A program made the position numbers and the translations under genes. Below are positions 24,012 to 33,108 of a DNA stretch of 49,099 nt, piece after piece. Under the pieces are notes generated by a model that saw nothing but the letters and a program-made list of their open reading frames with translations, had not been told where the DNA came from and made no database searches. Numbering within the stretch: position 1 is the first letter of the stretch; each line of letters begins with the position of its first letter. Source of the DNA: an uncultured Alphaproteobacteria bacterium (GTDB taxonomy: Bacteria; Pseudomonadota; Alphaproteobacteria; HIMB59); the NCBI GenBank assembly GCA_902521155.1, contig CABYQR010000007.1, forward strand, positions 1-49,099, written 5' to 3'.

Positions 24012-25028
24012 ATGAAAGTTTTAGCAATAGAAAGTTCTTGTGATGATACATCTTTCTCCATAGTGAGTGACGAGAAAAGTATTGATTTTATTAAGACAAT
24101 TAATCACCGAAAATTCCATAAAAAGCATGGTGGAGTCATACCAGAAATAGCTGCAAGGCAGCATTTAGATATTATGGACTATTTGCAAAAATCTATCAAA
24201 AAACTTGATTTCAAAAAGATAGATGCAATCGCAGCTACTTACGGACCAGGACTAATTGGGGGACTTATCGTTGGATCTTCATTTGCAAAGGGGCTCTCAA
24301 TCGGTAAACAAAAAAAATTGATACCCATAAATCACCTTCAGGCTCATTTATTGTCACCTCGACTAACTTCAAGTTTATCTTTTCCTTATCTCTGTCTTTT
24401 AGTCTCTGGGGGGAACACAGCATTAGTTTTGGTTAAGAACCCTAAAAAATTTATAACATTAGGTTCAACAATTGATGACTCTGCCGGAGAATGTTTTGAT
24501 AAAGTATCAAAAGCCTTAGGGCTCGGATATCCGGGTGGCCCTATTATAGAAAAGCTTGCTCTCAAAGGAGACCGCTATAAGTACAAACTTCCTTTACCTC
24601 TTACTAAGGTGAAAAATTGCAACTTTTCTTTTTCTGGTCTGAAGACGGCTGCTATCGATAGTATTAATAAAAATAAAGGTAATAAAAAATTTATAGAAAA
24701 TTTTTGTGCATCATTTCAATACACAGTAGGAGAGATATTTAAAAAGAAGATAGGTAATTCACTAGATGTTATGCATAATGATGGTATTAAGTTTAAAGAT
24801 TTTTCTATTTGTGGTGGTGTTGCAGCTAATCAGTATTTAAATCAGTTAATCAGAGATTTTATAATTGAAAAAAAAATTAATTTTCATCAGGTTCCCTTAT
24901 CATTGTGTACTGATAACGCAGCTATGATTGGATGGAATGCAATAGAGTTAATGCAATATAGAAAAATAAAATTAAATAATTATAATACCAGGCCAACGCC
25001 TAATGTTTTAATTCATGAAAACTTCTAA
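24012..25028 (+). CDS. tsaD: tRNA N6-adenosine threonylcarbamoyltransferase TsaD
   Basis: The 338-residue protein transfers the threonylcarbamoyl group to A37 of ANN-decoding tRNAs, in complex with TsaB and TsaE. The motif IESSCDDTS opens the protein. The metal-binding pair H108 and H112 lies in NHLQAHLLSP, followed by LVSGGNTALV and IDDSAGECFDK. The C-terminus carries CGGVAANQYLN and LCTDNAAMIGW. Length is typical. The last 14 bases overlap the EVE-domain gene, so the run starting here is probably one transcript. Confidence 0.97.
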   Translation: MKVLAIESSCDDTSFSIVSDEKSIDFIKTINHRKFHKKHGGVIPEIAARQHLDIMDYLQKSIKKLDFKKIDAIAATYGPGLIGGLIVGSSFAKGLSIGKQKKLIPINHLQAHLLSPRLTSSLSFPYLCLLVSGGNTALVLVKNPKKFITLGSTIDDSAGECFDKVSKALGLGYPGGPIIEKLALKGDRYKYKLPLPLTKVKNCNFSFSGLKTAAIDSINKNKGNKKFIENFCASFQYTVGEIFKKKIGNSLDVMHNDGIKFKDFSICGGVAANQYLNQLIRDFIIEKKINFHQVPLSLCTDNAAMIGWNAIELMQYRKIKLNNYNTRPTPNVLIHENF

Positions 25029-25449
25029 TACAAAAAATTATTGGCTAATGAAATCAGAGCCTGAAAGTTGGTCTTGGGATCAACAAAAAAAGAAAAAAAC
25101 AGAACATTGGGACGGTGTTAGGAACTATCAAGCAGCCAATTATATGAAACAAATGAAAATAGGAGATGAGTGTTTATTCTACCATTCAGTATCTGAGAAG
25201 GCCATCAAAGGTATAGTAAAGGTCTCTAAAGAATATTACCCCGACCCTTCTGATAAAAAAGGCATCTTTGGAATGGTAGATGTAACTTATGTTAAAAGTT
25301 TAAAGGAAGTATACCTATCTGAAATAAAGGCTGATCCTTTTTTTGATGATTTTCCTTTAGTGAAACAATCCCGGTTAAGTGTGATGCCTGTTTTATTGAG
25401 AGAATGGAAGAAATTGATTAAGATGAGTGAAAAAAATGAGAGAATTTAA
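25015..25449 (+). CDS. EVE-domain protein
   Basis: The 144-residue protein matches the EVE domain: [14 protein letters not shown] at the start, [27 protein letters not shown] in the middle and [10 protein letters not shown] near the end. EVE proteins are PUA-like and bind modified bases in RNA or DNA; the bacterial housekeeping form is often near tRNA or redox genes, here directly after tsaD. It overlaps the acs start by up to 23 bases. Confidence 0.93.
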   Translation: MKTSNTKNYWLMKSEPESWSWDQQKKKKTEHWDGVRNYQAANYMKQMKIGDECLFYHSVSEKAIKGIVKVSKEYYPDPSDKKGIFGMVDVTYVKSLKEVYLSEIKADPFFDDFPLVKQSRLSVMPVLLREWKKLIKMSEKNERI

Positions 25450-27352
25450 TCTAAGAAACCCACTACTTTCAAAAGAACAATATGACCAGATGTATGAAGA
25501 GTCTTTTGCTGACAAGGAAGCTTTTTGGTCCAAGATAGCTCATCAACAGCTCACCTGGTTTAAAAATTTTTCAAAAATCAAAAATACTAGTTTTGATGGA
25601 GATGTTTCTATTAAGTGGTTTGAAGATGGTGAGCTAAATGTTTGTTATAACTGTGTTGACAGGCATGCAGAAAAAACACCTGATAAAATTGCCGTTATAT
25701 GGGAAGGGGATGATCCCAGTCAGTCTAAGACTTTTACCTATAAAGATTTAAAATTAGAAGTAAGCAAGTTTGCGAACACACTTAAAAAGATGGGTGTTCA
25801 AAAAGGTGACCGCGTTACTATTTATCTTACCATGATACCAGAAGTAGCTTTTGCTATGTTAGCATGTGCTAGAATAGGTGCAGTTCACTCAGTAATTTTT
25901 GGTGGCTTTGCACCAGACTCCATTGCAGGGCGAATTCAAGACTGCAAATCCAAATTTGTTATTACAGCTGATGAAGGTGTTCGTGGCGGAAAAACTATTC
26001 CTTTAAAAAAATATATTAACACTGCTCTAGAGAGTTGCGATGATGATATTAAAACACTTGTGGTACAAAATACAAATACACAAGAAGACATATATAAAGA
26101 AAAAGATTTTTATTATGACGAACTAGTTAAAGAAGTTGGGGATCAATGTGATTGTATATCAATGAATGCAGAGGATCCTCTTTTTATTTTATACACATCG
26201 GGTTCAACTGGGAAACCCAAAGGTGTCCTGCATACAACGGGGGGTTATTTAGTTTATGCATCCTTCACTCATAAATATTCTTTTGATTATCACGATGGTG
26301 ATGTTTATTGGTGTACTGCTGATGCTGGATGGGTAACAGGTCACTCATATTCTATTTATGGTCCTTTGGCTAATGGAGCTGCAACTTTATTATTTGAAGG
26401 GATACCTAATTACCCTGACTTCTCTAGGTTCTGGCAAGTATGTGATAAACACCAGGTAAATATTTTCTATACAGCTCCTACGGCTATCAGGGCACTCATG
26501 AAAGAGGGAGAGACATTTGTGAATAAGTGCGATCTATCCTCATTAAGAATTTTAGGGACAGTGGGAGAGCCTATTAATCCAGAAGCATGGAATTGGTACG
26601 CTTCTGTTGTAGGGAAAAATCAATGCCCTATCATAGATACTTGGTGGCAAACTGAAACTGGAGGTCATCTTATTTCTCCAATCCCTGGGATTACAAAACT
26701 CAAACCTGGAAGCGCTGCTCATCCCTATTTTGGAATTGAGGCAGCTATTGTTGATGATAATGGAAAAGTTTTAGAGGGAGAATGTGAAGGAAAACTATGC
26801 ATGCTCGATAGCTGGCCGGGTCAAATGAGAAGTGTTTATGGTGACCATAAGCGTTTTAAAGAGACGTATTTTAGCCAATTTAGAGGAAAATATTTTACTG
26901 GCGATGGATGTAAACGCGATAAAGATGGGTACTTCTGGATTACAGGGAGAGTTGATGATTGCATCAATGTCTCTGGTCATCTTTTAGGAACAGCAGAAAT
27001 AGAGAGTGCTTTTGTGGAACACGAGCTTGTATCTGAGGCAGCGGTGGTTGGATATCCTCATGATATTAAAGGACAGGGCATATATGCCTACGTTACTACT
27101 AATACGGGTGTTGAAGTCAGTAACGAACTTAAAAAAGAGTTAACTCTTTTAATTAGAAAAAAGATTGGCCCTATAGCAACACCAGATAAAATCCAGTTTT
27201 CACCAGGCCTTCCTAAGACAAGGTCTGGAAAAATTATGAGAAGAATCTTAAGAAAAATTGCATCTCAAGAAGAAGACCAATTAGGAGATACATCAACTCT
27301 AGCCGACCCTGGTGTTGTTCAATCTTTAATAGACGGGTCAAAAAATATCTAA
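25427..27352 (+). CDS. acs: Acetyl-coenzyme A synthetase
   Basis: The 641-residue protein makes acetyl-CoA from acetate, ATP and CoA. Motifs seen are the AMP-loop [45 protein letters not shown] and the C-terminal [12 protein letters not shown] with the regulatory, acetylatable lysine. Length is typical of Acs. The first start is a GTG at 25427; an ATG three codons later at 25436 is the likelier start. It is co-directional with tsaD and the EVE gene with overlapping ends. Confidence 0.97.
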   Translation: MKKMREFNLRNPLLSKEQYDQMYEESFADKEAFWSKIAHQQLTWFKNFSKIKNTSFDGDVSIKWFEDGELNVCYNCVDRHAEKTPDKIAVIWEGDDPSQSKTFTYKDLKLEVSKFANTLKKMGVQKGDRVTIYLTMIPEVAFAMLACARIGAVHSVIFGGFAPDSIAGRIQDCKSKFVITADEGVRGGKTIPLKKYINTALESCDDDIKTLVVQNTNTQEDIYKEKDFYYDELVKEVGDQCDCISMNAEDPLFILYTSGSTGKPKGVLHTTGGYLVYASFTHKYSFDYHDGDVYWCTADAGWVTGHSYSIYGPLANGAATLLFEGIPNYPDFSRFWQVCDKHQVNIFYTAPTAIRALMKEGETFVNKCDLSSLRILGTVGEPINPEAWNWYASVVGKNQCPIIDTWWQTETGGHLISPIPGITKLKPGSAAHPYFGIEAAIVDDNGKVLEGECEGKLCMLDSWPGQMRSVYGDHKRFKETYFSQFRGKYFTGDGCKRDKDGYFWITGRVDDCINVSGHLLGTAEIESAFVEHELVSEAAVVGYPHDIKGQGIYAYVTTNTGVEVSNELKKELTLLIRKKIGPIATPDKIQFSPGLPKTRSGKIMRRILRKIASQEEDQLGDTSTLADPGVVQSLIDGSKNI

Positions 27353-27467
27353 TAATACAGATATCTTTAATTTATATAAATCGATTGAAAAAATCGATAG
27401 GGGAGCAAGTATTGACCATGCAATCAATATTTTTCCAAAAATAAAACGTGGTTTTTTATTTTTAAGT

Positions 27468-28520
27468 TTGCAAGAGTATTATCGTCAAATTGAAAATTAT
27501 GAATTAATTATTAAAAAATTTATCAACGATAAAACGCCACAAAGTATAAAAATAATTTTAAAAATCTGTATAACATTAGTATTTCATTCAAAAAAACCTC
27601 ACTATGCCATTGTAAACGAAGCTGTAGAATTTAGTAAAAGATTTCAAAAAGAATCATTGGTTAATGCTGTGCTGAGAGAGTTTTTAAGGAAGCATGACTC
27701 TTTTTCAATTACTGAAAAAAATATTCCTGAAATGTTTAAGACTAGTTGTGATAAAGTTTTTACTAGTAAAAAAATAAGATCCTATATATGCGACTCAGTT
27801 TTTAATAAACCAAATAGCTATCAAATATCACTTAAAAATGATGAAAATAACTTTTATAAAAAAAGAGTTGCTTTTTTAGAAGACAATCTTCACATAGATT
27901 ATTTTGTACAGGATATTGGTAATTTTGAAATAATTAATGCGATTAAAGAATTTTTTAATGATAAAGAAATACTTGATGTTTGCGCCGCACCAGGGGGTAA
28001 AAGTATTTTATTATCGACATATGGATTTAAAGTGGAAGCTATTGACAAGTCACAAAGTCAGATAGATAAGTTTAAGCAAAATATTAAAAGATTAAGTGTT
28101 GATATCAAAATTGTTAAAAAAAATTTCTTAAGTGCAAAAATTAACCGCAAGTATAATTCAATTTTGTTAGATGCCCCTTGCAGTGCCTTAGGAACATTTA
28201 GGAGAAATCCTGATGTAATCAGTAAAATTGATAAAAAGAAGCTAAAAGTAAATCAGGATATTCAAGTCAAAATGATTGATAGATCACTGATTTTATTGAA
28301 TAAAGGTGGAATTTTAGTATATATCGTTTGTTCCTTTCATTACTTTGAGACAATGGGTGTTATTGATAAAATTTTACAAAAACATAAAAATATAACTGTA
28401 GAAAATATTCAATCAGATAAAATGATTAAAAAAGAAAATGGTTATTTTATAAATCCTTACTCATTTAAAGAATATGGTGGATCGGACATTTTTTTTGTAA
28501 CGGTTTTAAGAAAACAATAA
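27468..28520 (+). CDS. rsmB: 16S rRNA m5C967 methyltransferase RsmB-like (start probably further upstream)
   Basis: From the TTG at 27468 the protein has 350 residues: an N-terminal NusB-like helical domain (HYAIVNEAVEFSKRF, then SLVNAVLREFL) and a SAM methyltransferase domain with LDVCAAPGGKS, the catalytic motif LLDAPCSALGTFRRNPDV and VCSFHYFE. The frame is open upstream back to 27333. The sequence there still reads like the first helices of the NusB-like domain (LYKSIEKIDRGASIDHAI), but it holds no ATG, GTG or TTG. The true start may be a rare ATA, ATC or ATT codon near 27345-27384, coupled to the acs stop. Ends at the rpe start. Confidence 0.88.
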   Translation: MQEYYRQIENYELIIKKFINDKTPQSIKIILKICITLVFHSKKPHYAIVNEAVEFSKRFQKESLVNAVLREFLRKHDSFSITEKNIPEMFKTSCDKVFTSKKIRSYICDSVFNKPNSYQISLKNDENNFYKKRVAFLEDNLHIDYFVQDIGNFEIINAIKEFFNDKEILDVCAAPGGKSILLSTYGFKVEAIDKSQSQIDKFKQNIKRLSVDIKIVKKNFLSAKINRKYNSILLDAPCSALGTFRRNPDVISKIDKKKLKVNQDIQVKMIDRSLILLNKGGILVYIVCSFHYFETMGVIDKILQKHKNITVENIQSDKMIKKENGYFINPYSFKEYGGSDIFFVTVLRKQ

Positions 28521-29176
28521 TGAAAACAATTATATCTCCATCAATTTTAGGCGGATCATTTTCTAATATGGAAAAAATCATAAAAAGTTTGGACCAATCA
28601 GAAGCTGAATATATACACTTCGATGTAATGGATGGTGACTTTGTACCTAATTTAACTTTTGGACCCCAGTTTATTTCAAACTTACGTGATCACACAAAAA
28701 AGGTCTTTGATGTTCATCTAATGATTAACAGGGTTGGTAAATTTTTAGATGACTACATAAATGCTGGCTCTGATATAATTACATTTCATCTAGAAATTGA
28801 AGAAAATCTAGATGAATTAATTAGTAAGATTAAAGGTAAAAATATTAAAGTAGGTATTGCAATAAAACCAAACACTCCTTGGGAGGAAATTAAAAGTCTT
28901 CTTCATTCAATAGATCAGGTTATTGTAATGACGGTTGAGCCTGGATTTGGTGGACAATCTTTTATGGTCAGTCAGATAGATAAAATAAAAAATATTTTTA
29001 ATTATGTAAGAGACCAAAAATTAAACGTAGATATTGAAATTGATGGTGGTGTGAATTATGAAACTGGAAAAACTTGTATAGATGCAGGTGCTAATATATT
29101 AGTGGCAGGATCTTTTCTGTTTAAACAAGAGAATCTATTAACAGCTACAAATAAATTAAATAATTTTTTTAATTAA
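28520..29176 (+). CDS. rpe: Ribulose-phosphate 3-epimerase
   Basis: The 218-residue TIM-barrel enzyme of the pentose phosphate pathway interconverts ribulose-5-phosphate and xylulose-5-phosphate. Key motifs are SPSILGGSF, FDVMDGDFVPNLTFG, DVHLMI, MTVEPGFGGQSF and the phosphate-binding DGGVN. Length is normal. The ATG shares its A with the rsmB stop codon, and the last base is shared with the purH start. Confidence 0.96.
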   Translation: MKTIISPSILGGSFSNMEKIIKSLDQSEAEYIHFDVMDGDFVPNLTFGPQFISNLRDHTKKVFDVHLMINRVGKFLDDYINAGSDIITFHLEIEENLDELISKIKGKNIKVGIAIKPNTPWEEIKSLLHSIDQVIVMTVEPGFGGQSFMVSQIDKIKNIFNYVRDQKLNVDIEIDGGVNYETGKTCIDAGANILVAGSFLFKQENLLTATNKLNNFFN

Positions 29177-30645
29177 TGCCTAGAAAAAAAAATGCCATCA
29201 TATCAGTCTTTGATAAAACAAATCTTAGTAATATTGCAAATTTTTTAATAAAGAAAAATTTTACTATTTATTCAACTGGTGGTTCATCTCTATATTTAAA
29301 GAAATTAAAAATACCTCACGTAGAAATATCTAATTACACTAAACAAAAGGAAATACTGGGTGGGAGAGTAAAGACACTTCACCCAAAAATTTTTGGTGGT
29401 CTTTTAGGCACTAATTCAAACAGCCATCAAAAAGAGCTAGAAAAAGAAAAAATTATTAATTTTGATGTTTTAATAATTAATCTTTATCCGTTTGAGGATA
29501 CAGTCAGAAATACTAAGAATAGTGATAAAATCATTGAAATGATTGATATTGGTGGGCATAGTTTAATTAGAGCAGCTGTTAAAAACTATAAAAAGACTGT
29601 TCCAATAGTGGATCCAACAGATTATCAAAATTTTATTAAGAATTTTCCCCCATCAGAAATATCTAAAAAAAATTATGCTATTAAAGCAATTCAACAAATA
29701 ACAGAATATGATGTTTCAATCTCTAATTGGTTCCAGGGAATTCAAACAGAAGAGTATTCATTGAGATATGGTGAGAACCCCCAACAAAAAGCAATTGCTT
29801 TAATTAACAATAAAAGTTTTACACAAGTTAGCGGACAGAAAAAACTTAGCTACAATAACTTACTAGATTTAGATGCAGCAATTAACATTGCCTATGGTTC
29901 TAAAACGAATGATCATATCTGTACTATTATAAAACACAATATTCCCTGTGGGGGAGCAATAAAAAAAAACCAGAAAGAAAGCTATAAGAAAGCTCTGATG
30001 GGGGACCCACTAAGTGCATTTGGTGGAATTGTAGCATTCAATAAAAAATTAACTGCAAGTACAGCAAGGCTTTTAGTAAATAATTTTTATGAAGTCATAG
30101 CGGCTCCTGATTTCGAAAAAGAAGCTTTGAATATTTTGAAAACTAAAATTAATTTACGTGTTTTGAAAGTTAAAAACTTAAATAGTAAAGTTGAGCAAAG
30201 ATCAATATTTGCTGGCGCTCTCATACAAGATAAAAATAATAAAGTATCTTCTGTAAGAGAAATTAATGGTGTAAATAAATTAAAAAAGAACAGAGTTGAT
30301 TTCTTTATTAATATTTTAAAATGTATTAAATCAAATTCTATAGCTTTGTTTGATCAAGATAGTTTAATTTCTCAATCAGGAGGACAGACTTCAAGAGTTG
30401 ATGCTCTACATAATTGTTTTCATAAATTTGGTTTAAGACACGCTAAGAAAAAAATTAAAAAATTATTTTTATTCTCTGATGCCTTTTTTCCTTTTACTGA
30501 CTCTTTAGAATTTATAAAAAAACAGAAATTGAAAATTGATATCTATGCACCAATGGGGTCTCAAAATGACTCTAAAATTCATGATTTTGTTAAAAAAAAT
30601 AATTTAAATTATTTTAAAATAAGCGACCGTCATTTTAAACATTGA
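29176..30645 (+). CDS. purH: Bifunctional AICAR transformylase / IMP cyclohydrolase
   Basis: The 489-residue protein catalyses the last two steps of IMP synthesis. The N-terminal cyclohydrolase domain has STGGSS, GGRVKTLHPKIFGGLLG and DIGGHSLIRAA. The C-terminal transformylase domain has LRYGENPQQKA, IKHNIPCGGA (catalytic Lys-His) and GDPLSAFGGIVAFN. It is somewhat shorter than the usual 510-530 residues, without loss of a recognised motif. It overlaps rpe by one base and the next small gene by four. Confidence 0.95.
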   Translation: MPRKKNAIISVFDKTNLSNIANFLIKKNFTIYSTGGSSLYLKKLKIPHVEISNYTKQKEILGGRVKTLHPKIFGGLLGTNSNSHQKELEKEKIINFDVLIINLYPFEDTVRNTKNSDKIIEMIDIGGHSLIRAAVKNYKKTVPIVDPTDYQNFIKNFPPSEISKKNYAIKAIQQITEYDVSISNWFQGIQTEEYSLRYGENPQQKAIALINNKSFTQVSGQKKLSYNNLLDLDAAINIAYGSKTNDHICTIIKHNIPCGGAIKKNQKESYKKALMGDPLSAFGGIVAFNKKLTASTARLLVNNFYEVIAAPDFEKEALNILKTKINLRVLKVKNLNSKVEQRSIFAGALIQDKNNKVSSVREINGVNKLKKNRVDFFINILKCIKSNSIALFDQDSLISQSGGQTSRVDALHNCFHKFGLRHAKKKIKKLFLFSDAFFPFTDSLEFIKKQKLKIDIYAPMGSQNDSKIHDFVKKNNLNYFKISDRHFKH

Positions 30646-30950
30646 TAGATATTTTTAAAAATAGACCTCCAAAGAAAATATATTTACCCATTAAAAAATA
30701 TGAGAAGAAAGAGTTCAAAGCGAAATATTCCATTGATCTAATTGAGAAATTTTTTAAAAGATTTCCTGAAGAAAAGAGGGGAAGAAGAAAATTTAGAGAA
30801 AAAGAAATACAAAATACAAAAATTCTTATTTATGAAAAAATATTTCAAAAAGGTTATAAAATAAAAGCTGACTGTGTTGGGTTAATAAAAGAAAAAGTGG
30901 ATAAAGAATTAATAATAATTACAGTAACATACTTTAAAAAACATGGATGA
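30642..30950 (+). CDS. Small basic protein of unknown function
   Basis: The 102-residue protein starts at a TTG that overlaps the purH stop; an in-frame stop lies just upstream, so no earlier start exists. It is strongly basic (GRRKFREKEIQ region) and ends with a strand-like segment, KELIIITVTYF. I do not recognise the family. Tight overlaps on both sides, four bases with purH and eight with the HAD gene, argue it is a real gene of this operon. Confidence 0.6.
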   Translation: MIDIFKNRPPKKIYLPIKKYEKKEFKAKYSIDLIEKFFKRFPEEKRGRRKFREKEIQNTKILIYEKIFQKGYKIKADCVGLIKEKVDKELIIITVTYFKKHG

Positions 30951-31497
30951 TAATAAAATATTATTTGTTGATCTAGACGGTACCTTGATAAAAGAAGATC
31001 TATCTAATCTTGCGTTTTTGGATTATTTGAAAAAAAAACCCTTAAAGATCATCTACCATTTAATCGCTTTCCTATTCAAAGGCAAACCCTACTTAAAGGA
31101 AATAATATCAAAAGATTTTAAAGTTCCCTTCCAAAATTTGACATTTAATAAAAGCGCCTTGGATTATGTGAGAGATGTTAAAAATAGACATAGAGTGGTT
31201 TATCTCATATCTGGAAGTCATCAAATTTTAGTTGACCAGTTTCAAGAGCAATTAAAAATATTTTTTGAAAGTTTTGGAACAAACAGAAACTTTAATATGG
31301 TTGGTCAAAACAAAGTACATTTCATAAATGAGTCATTAAAAATCGATAATTTTGATTATTTTGGAAATAGTAAAAAAGATTTACCAATCTGGTATCATTG
31401 TAAAAGGATTATTTATACGAATATTTCAGATCAATTAAGAACAATTATAAACTCATCAGAATTAGAAAAATTTGAAATTAAAGAAAACTTTGATTAA
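30943..31497 (+). CDS. Stand-alone HAD-family phosphatase
   Basis: The 184-residue protein has HAD motif I in FVDLDGTLI (D10, D12) and a motif-II-like stretch VVYLISGSHQ. The region between, KKKPLKIIYHLIAFLFKGKPYLKE, resembles the cap of the HAD domain that in many alphaproteobacteria is fused to a UbiA-type prenyltransferase. The prenyltransferase half is absent here and the next gene is a LysE exporter. The late Asp pair of HAD motif IV is hard to place (YFGNSKKDLPIW is a candidate). Substrate unknown. Confidence 0.75.
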   Translation: MDDNKILFVDLDGTLIKEDLSNLAFLDYLKKKPLKIIYHLIAFLFKGKPYLKEIISKDFKVPFQNLTFNKSALDYVRDVKNRHRVVYLISGSHQILVDQFQEQLKIFFESFGTNRNFNMVGQNKVHFINESLKIDNFDYFGNSKKDLPIWYHCKRIIYTNISDQLRTIINSSELEKFEIKENFD

Positions 31498-31502
31498 TTT
31501 AT

Positions 31503-32117
31503 ATGTCTCTTTTTAATTTTCTCCAAATTTTTTTTGTATGTTTGCTTGGAGCGATGTCTCCTGGCCCAAGTATGGTTGTAGTTATTAATAATGCTATCTT
31601 TAAAAATAGATATAATGGAATTTTAACTTCCATTGGGCATGGTATTGGAATTGGAATGTATGCTTTCTTTGCTGTTGCTGGAGTAGGGCTTATAATTAAA
31701 ACAAATATGATTTTATTTAATGGAATAAAAATTATTTCTATATTTTTTTTAATTTATATGGGAATTAAATCTATTCTGAGTAAAAATAATTTAGATTTTA
31801 GCCAAGGTAACAATAAAGAGGGTTTATCCTCATTTATTCAAGGTTTTATAATTTCAATACTAAACCCAAAAATTTTTATATGGTTTGTTGCTATCTATTC
31901 TCAATTTATGTCATCAGAGAATGATCTTGTTTTTAATAGCTATTTAGTTTTTACAGCAAGTATTGTAGATGCTACTTGGTATATATTTCTGACGTTTATT
32001 GTAACTTCAGATATAGTTTTAAGATTTTTAAAAAATAAAAGCATAATAATTCATAGAGTAATTGGGATCTTATTTATAATAATTTCTGCAATATTATTAA
32101 TTGATATTATGAAATGA
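31503..32117 (+). CDS. LysE/RhtB-family amino-acid exporter
   Basis: The 204-residue protein has six hydrophobic segments and the family opening FVCLLGAMSPGPSMVVVINNA, followed by GHGIGIGMYAF and, in the middle, FIISILNPKIFIWFVA. Length is typical. Substrate cannot be told. The start lies five bases after the HAD gene, and the end overlaps the methyltransferase gene by four bases (ATGA). Confidence 0.9.
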   Translation: MSLFNFLQIFFVCLLGAMSPGPSMVVVINNAIFKNRYNGILTSIGHGIGIGMYAFFAVAGVGLIIKTNMILFNGIKIISIFFLIYMGIKSILSKNNLDFSQGNNKEGLSSFIQGFIISILNPKIFIWFVAIYSQFMSSENDLVFNSYLVFTASIVDATWYIFLTFIVTSDIVLRFLKNKSIIIHRVIGILFIIISAILLIDIMK

Positions 32118-32743
32118 ACTTTTTCGACTTATTTAAAAATAAGAACAATAATTTTTTTTCTCAATCAGGGCAGGATCAATTTGCCTATAATCTAAGTGGT
32201 TTGGGGGGGTTTTATCTTGAGATTGGAGCTCATCATCCGATAATTAATAGTAATACTTTTAAACTTGAAAAAGAATGTAATTGGAAGGGCATATCAATTG
32301 AATTTGATAAATCATTTATACCCGACTGGGAAAAGCTTCCAGAAAGAAAAAATAAAGTTATTTGGGATGACGCATTCAGTGTTGACTATTATTCACTCAA
32401 AAAACAGATAGGGGCACCAAAAAGAATTAATTATCTTTCATGTGATATAGAACCACCTGAAAATACTTTTAATATACTAAAAAAAATAATAGATGCTGGC
32501 CTAGTTTTTGATTTTATTAGTTTTGAACATGATAAATATAATGAGGGTAATAAATATGATGACCTATCTTATGATTTTCTATCAACAAATGATTATAAAG
32601 TTGCAATCAAAGATGTTTATTCAAGAAATAAAAAAAATAAAGTCTATGAGACTTGGTATGTTCATAAAGAAATAAGTTTTGAAGAAATAAGCTACAAGAC
32701 ATGGAAAGAAAAATTTTACAGAAGTAATAATTTTGTACTTTAA
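32114..32743 (+). CDS. FkbM-type methyltransferase
   Basis: In this 209-residue protein, SQSGQDQFAYNLS and GFYLEIGAHHPIINSNTF (about residues 33-50) match the SAM-binding start of FkbM-type methyltransferases. WKGISIEFDK fits the following strand with its acidic ribose-binding residue, and INYLSCDIEPPE fits motif III. Such enzymes often methylate sugars of surface polysaccharides. It is very AT-rich and sits just before a remnant gene and a tRNA, which fits a mobile or variable locus. Substrate unknown. Confidence 0.75.
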   Translation: MNFFDLFKNKNNNFFSQSGQDQFAYNLSGLGGFYLEIGAHHPIINSNTFKLEKECNWKGISIEFDKSFIPDWEKLPERKNKVIWDDAFSVDYYSLKKQIGAPKRINYLSCDIEPPENTFNILKKIIDAGLVFDFISFEHDKYNEGNKYDDLSYDFLSTNDYKVAIKDVYSRNKKNKVYETWYVHKEISFEEISYKTWKEKFYRSNNFVL

Positions 32744-32749
32744 TAATTT

Positions 32750-32890
32750 ATGGATATTTTAAAAATACCTATTTTAAGAAGAATCTATCCTAGTATTGTT
32801 AGAGGATTTTTTATTTTGATTGAAAATATTAAATTTGTTTACGATATTAGAAATTTTAAGTTTGAAATCGACGTCAGAGAAAGCATATAA
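32750..32890 (+). pseudogene. 46-residue remnant resembling the N-terminus of an FkbM-type methyltransferase
   Basis: An ATG at 32750 opens a 46-codon frame ending at TAA 32888-32890. It encodes a basic, helical start (MDILKIPILRRIYPSIVRG) and ends FKFEIDVRESI. In full-length FkbM proteins of AT-rich marine bacteria a similar stretch is followed by DR.IFF and the SAM-binding domain, which is absent here. It could also be a genuine small protein. It lies six bases after the complete methyltransferase gene and 28 bases from the 3' end of tRNA-Gly. Confidence 0.45.
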
Positions 32891-32918
32891 AGGAAAATTT
32901 AGGAACTACGGAACATTT

Positions 32919-32993
32919 TGGAGCGGGCGAAGGGATTCGAACCCTCGACTTCAACCTTGGCAAGGTTGCGCTCTACCCCTGAGCTACGCCCGC
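32919..32993 (-). tRNA. tRNA-Gly (anticodon GCC)
   Basis: The minus strand folds as a complete cloverleaf: acceptor GCGGGCG paired with CGCCCGC, D-arm with GCTCAGGGGTAGAGC, anticodon arm CAACC-TTGCCAA-GGTTG with anticodon GCC, T-arm with GGGTTCGAATCCC, discriminator T and encoded CCA at 32919-32921. The 75 bases include CCA. Confidence 0.97.
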
Positions 32994-33012
32994 AATTGAG
33001 AAAACTGAAATA

Positions 33013-33041
33013 TTTATAGACTTCCTTTACATCCCTATCAA
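33013..33041 (-). promoter_or_regulatory. Promoter of tRNA-Gly
   Basis: On the minus strand TTGATA (33036-33041) and TATAAA (33013-33018) are separated by exactly 17 bases, and the -10 box ends about 19 bases before the mature tRNA 5' end. This is a good sigma-70 match. Confidence 0.65.
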
Positions 33042-33108
33042 GTCAAAAGAGGGTTGGTTAAATCATCTCATCGGTTGAAATAATGTTATTTATTACTATT
33101 TTTAATAT

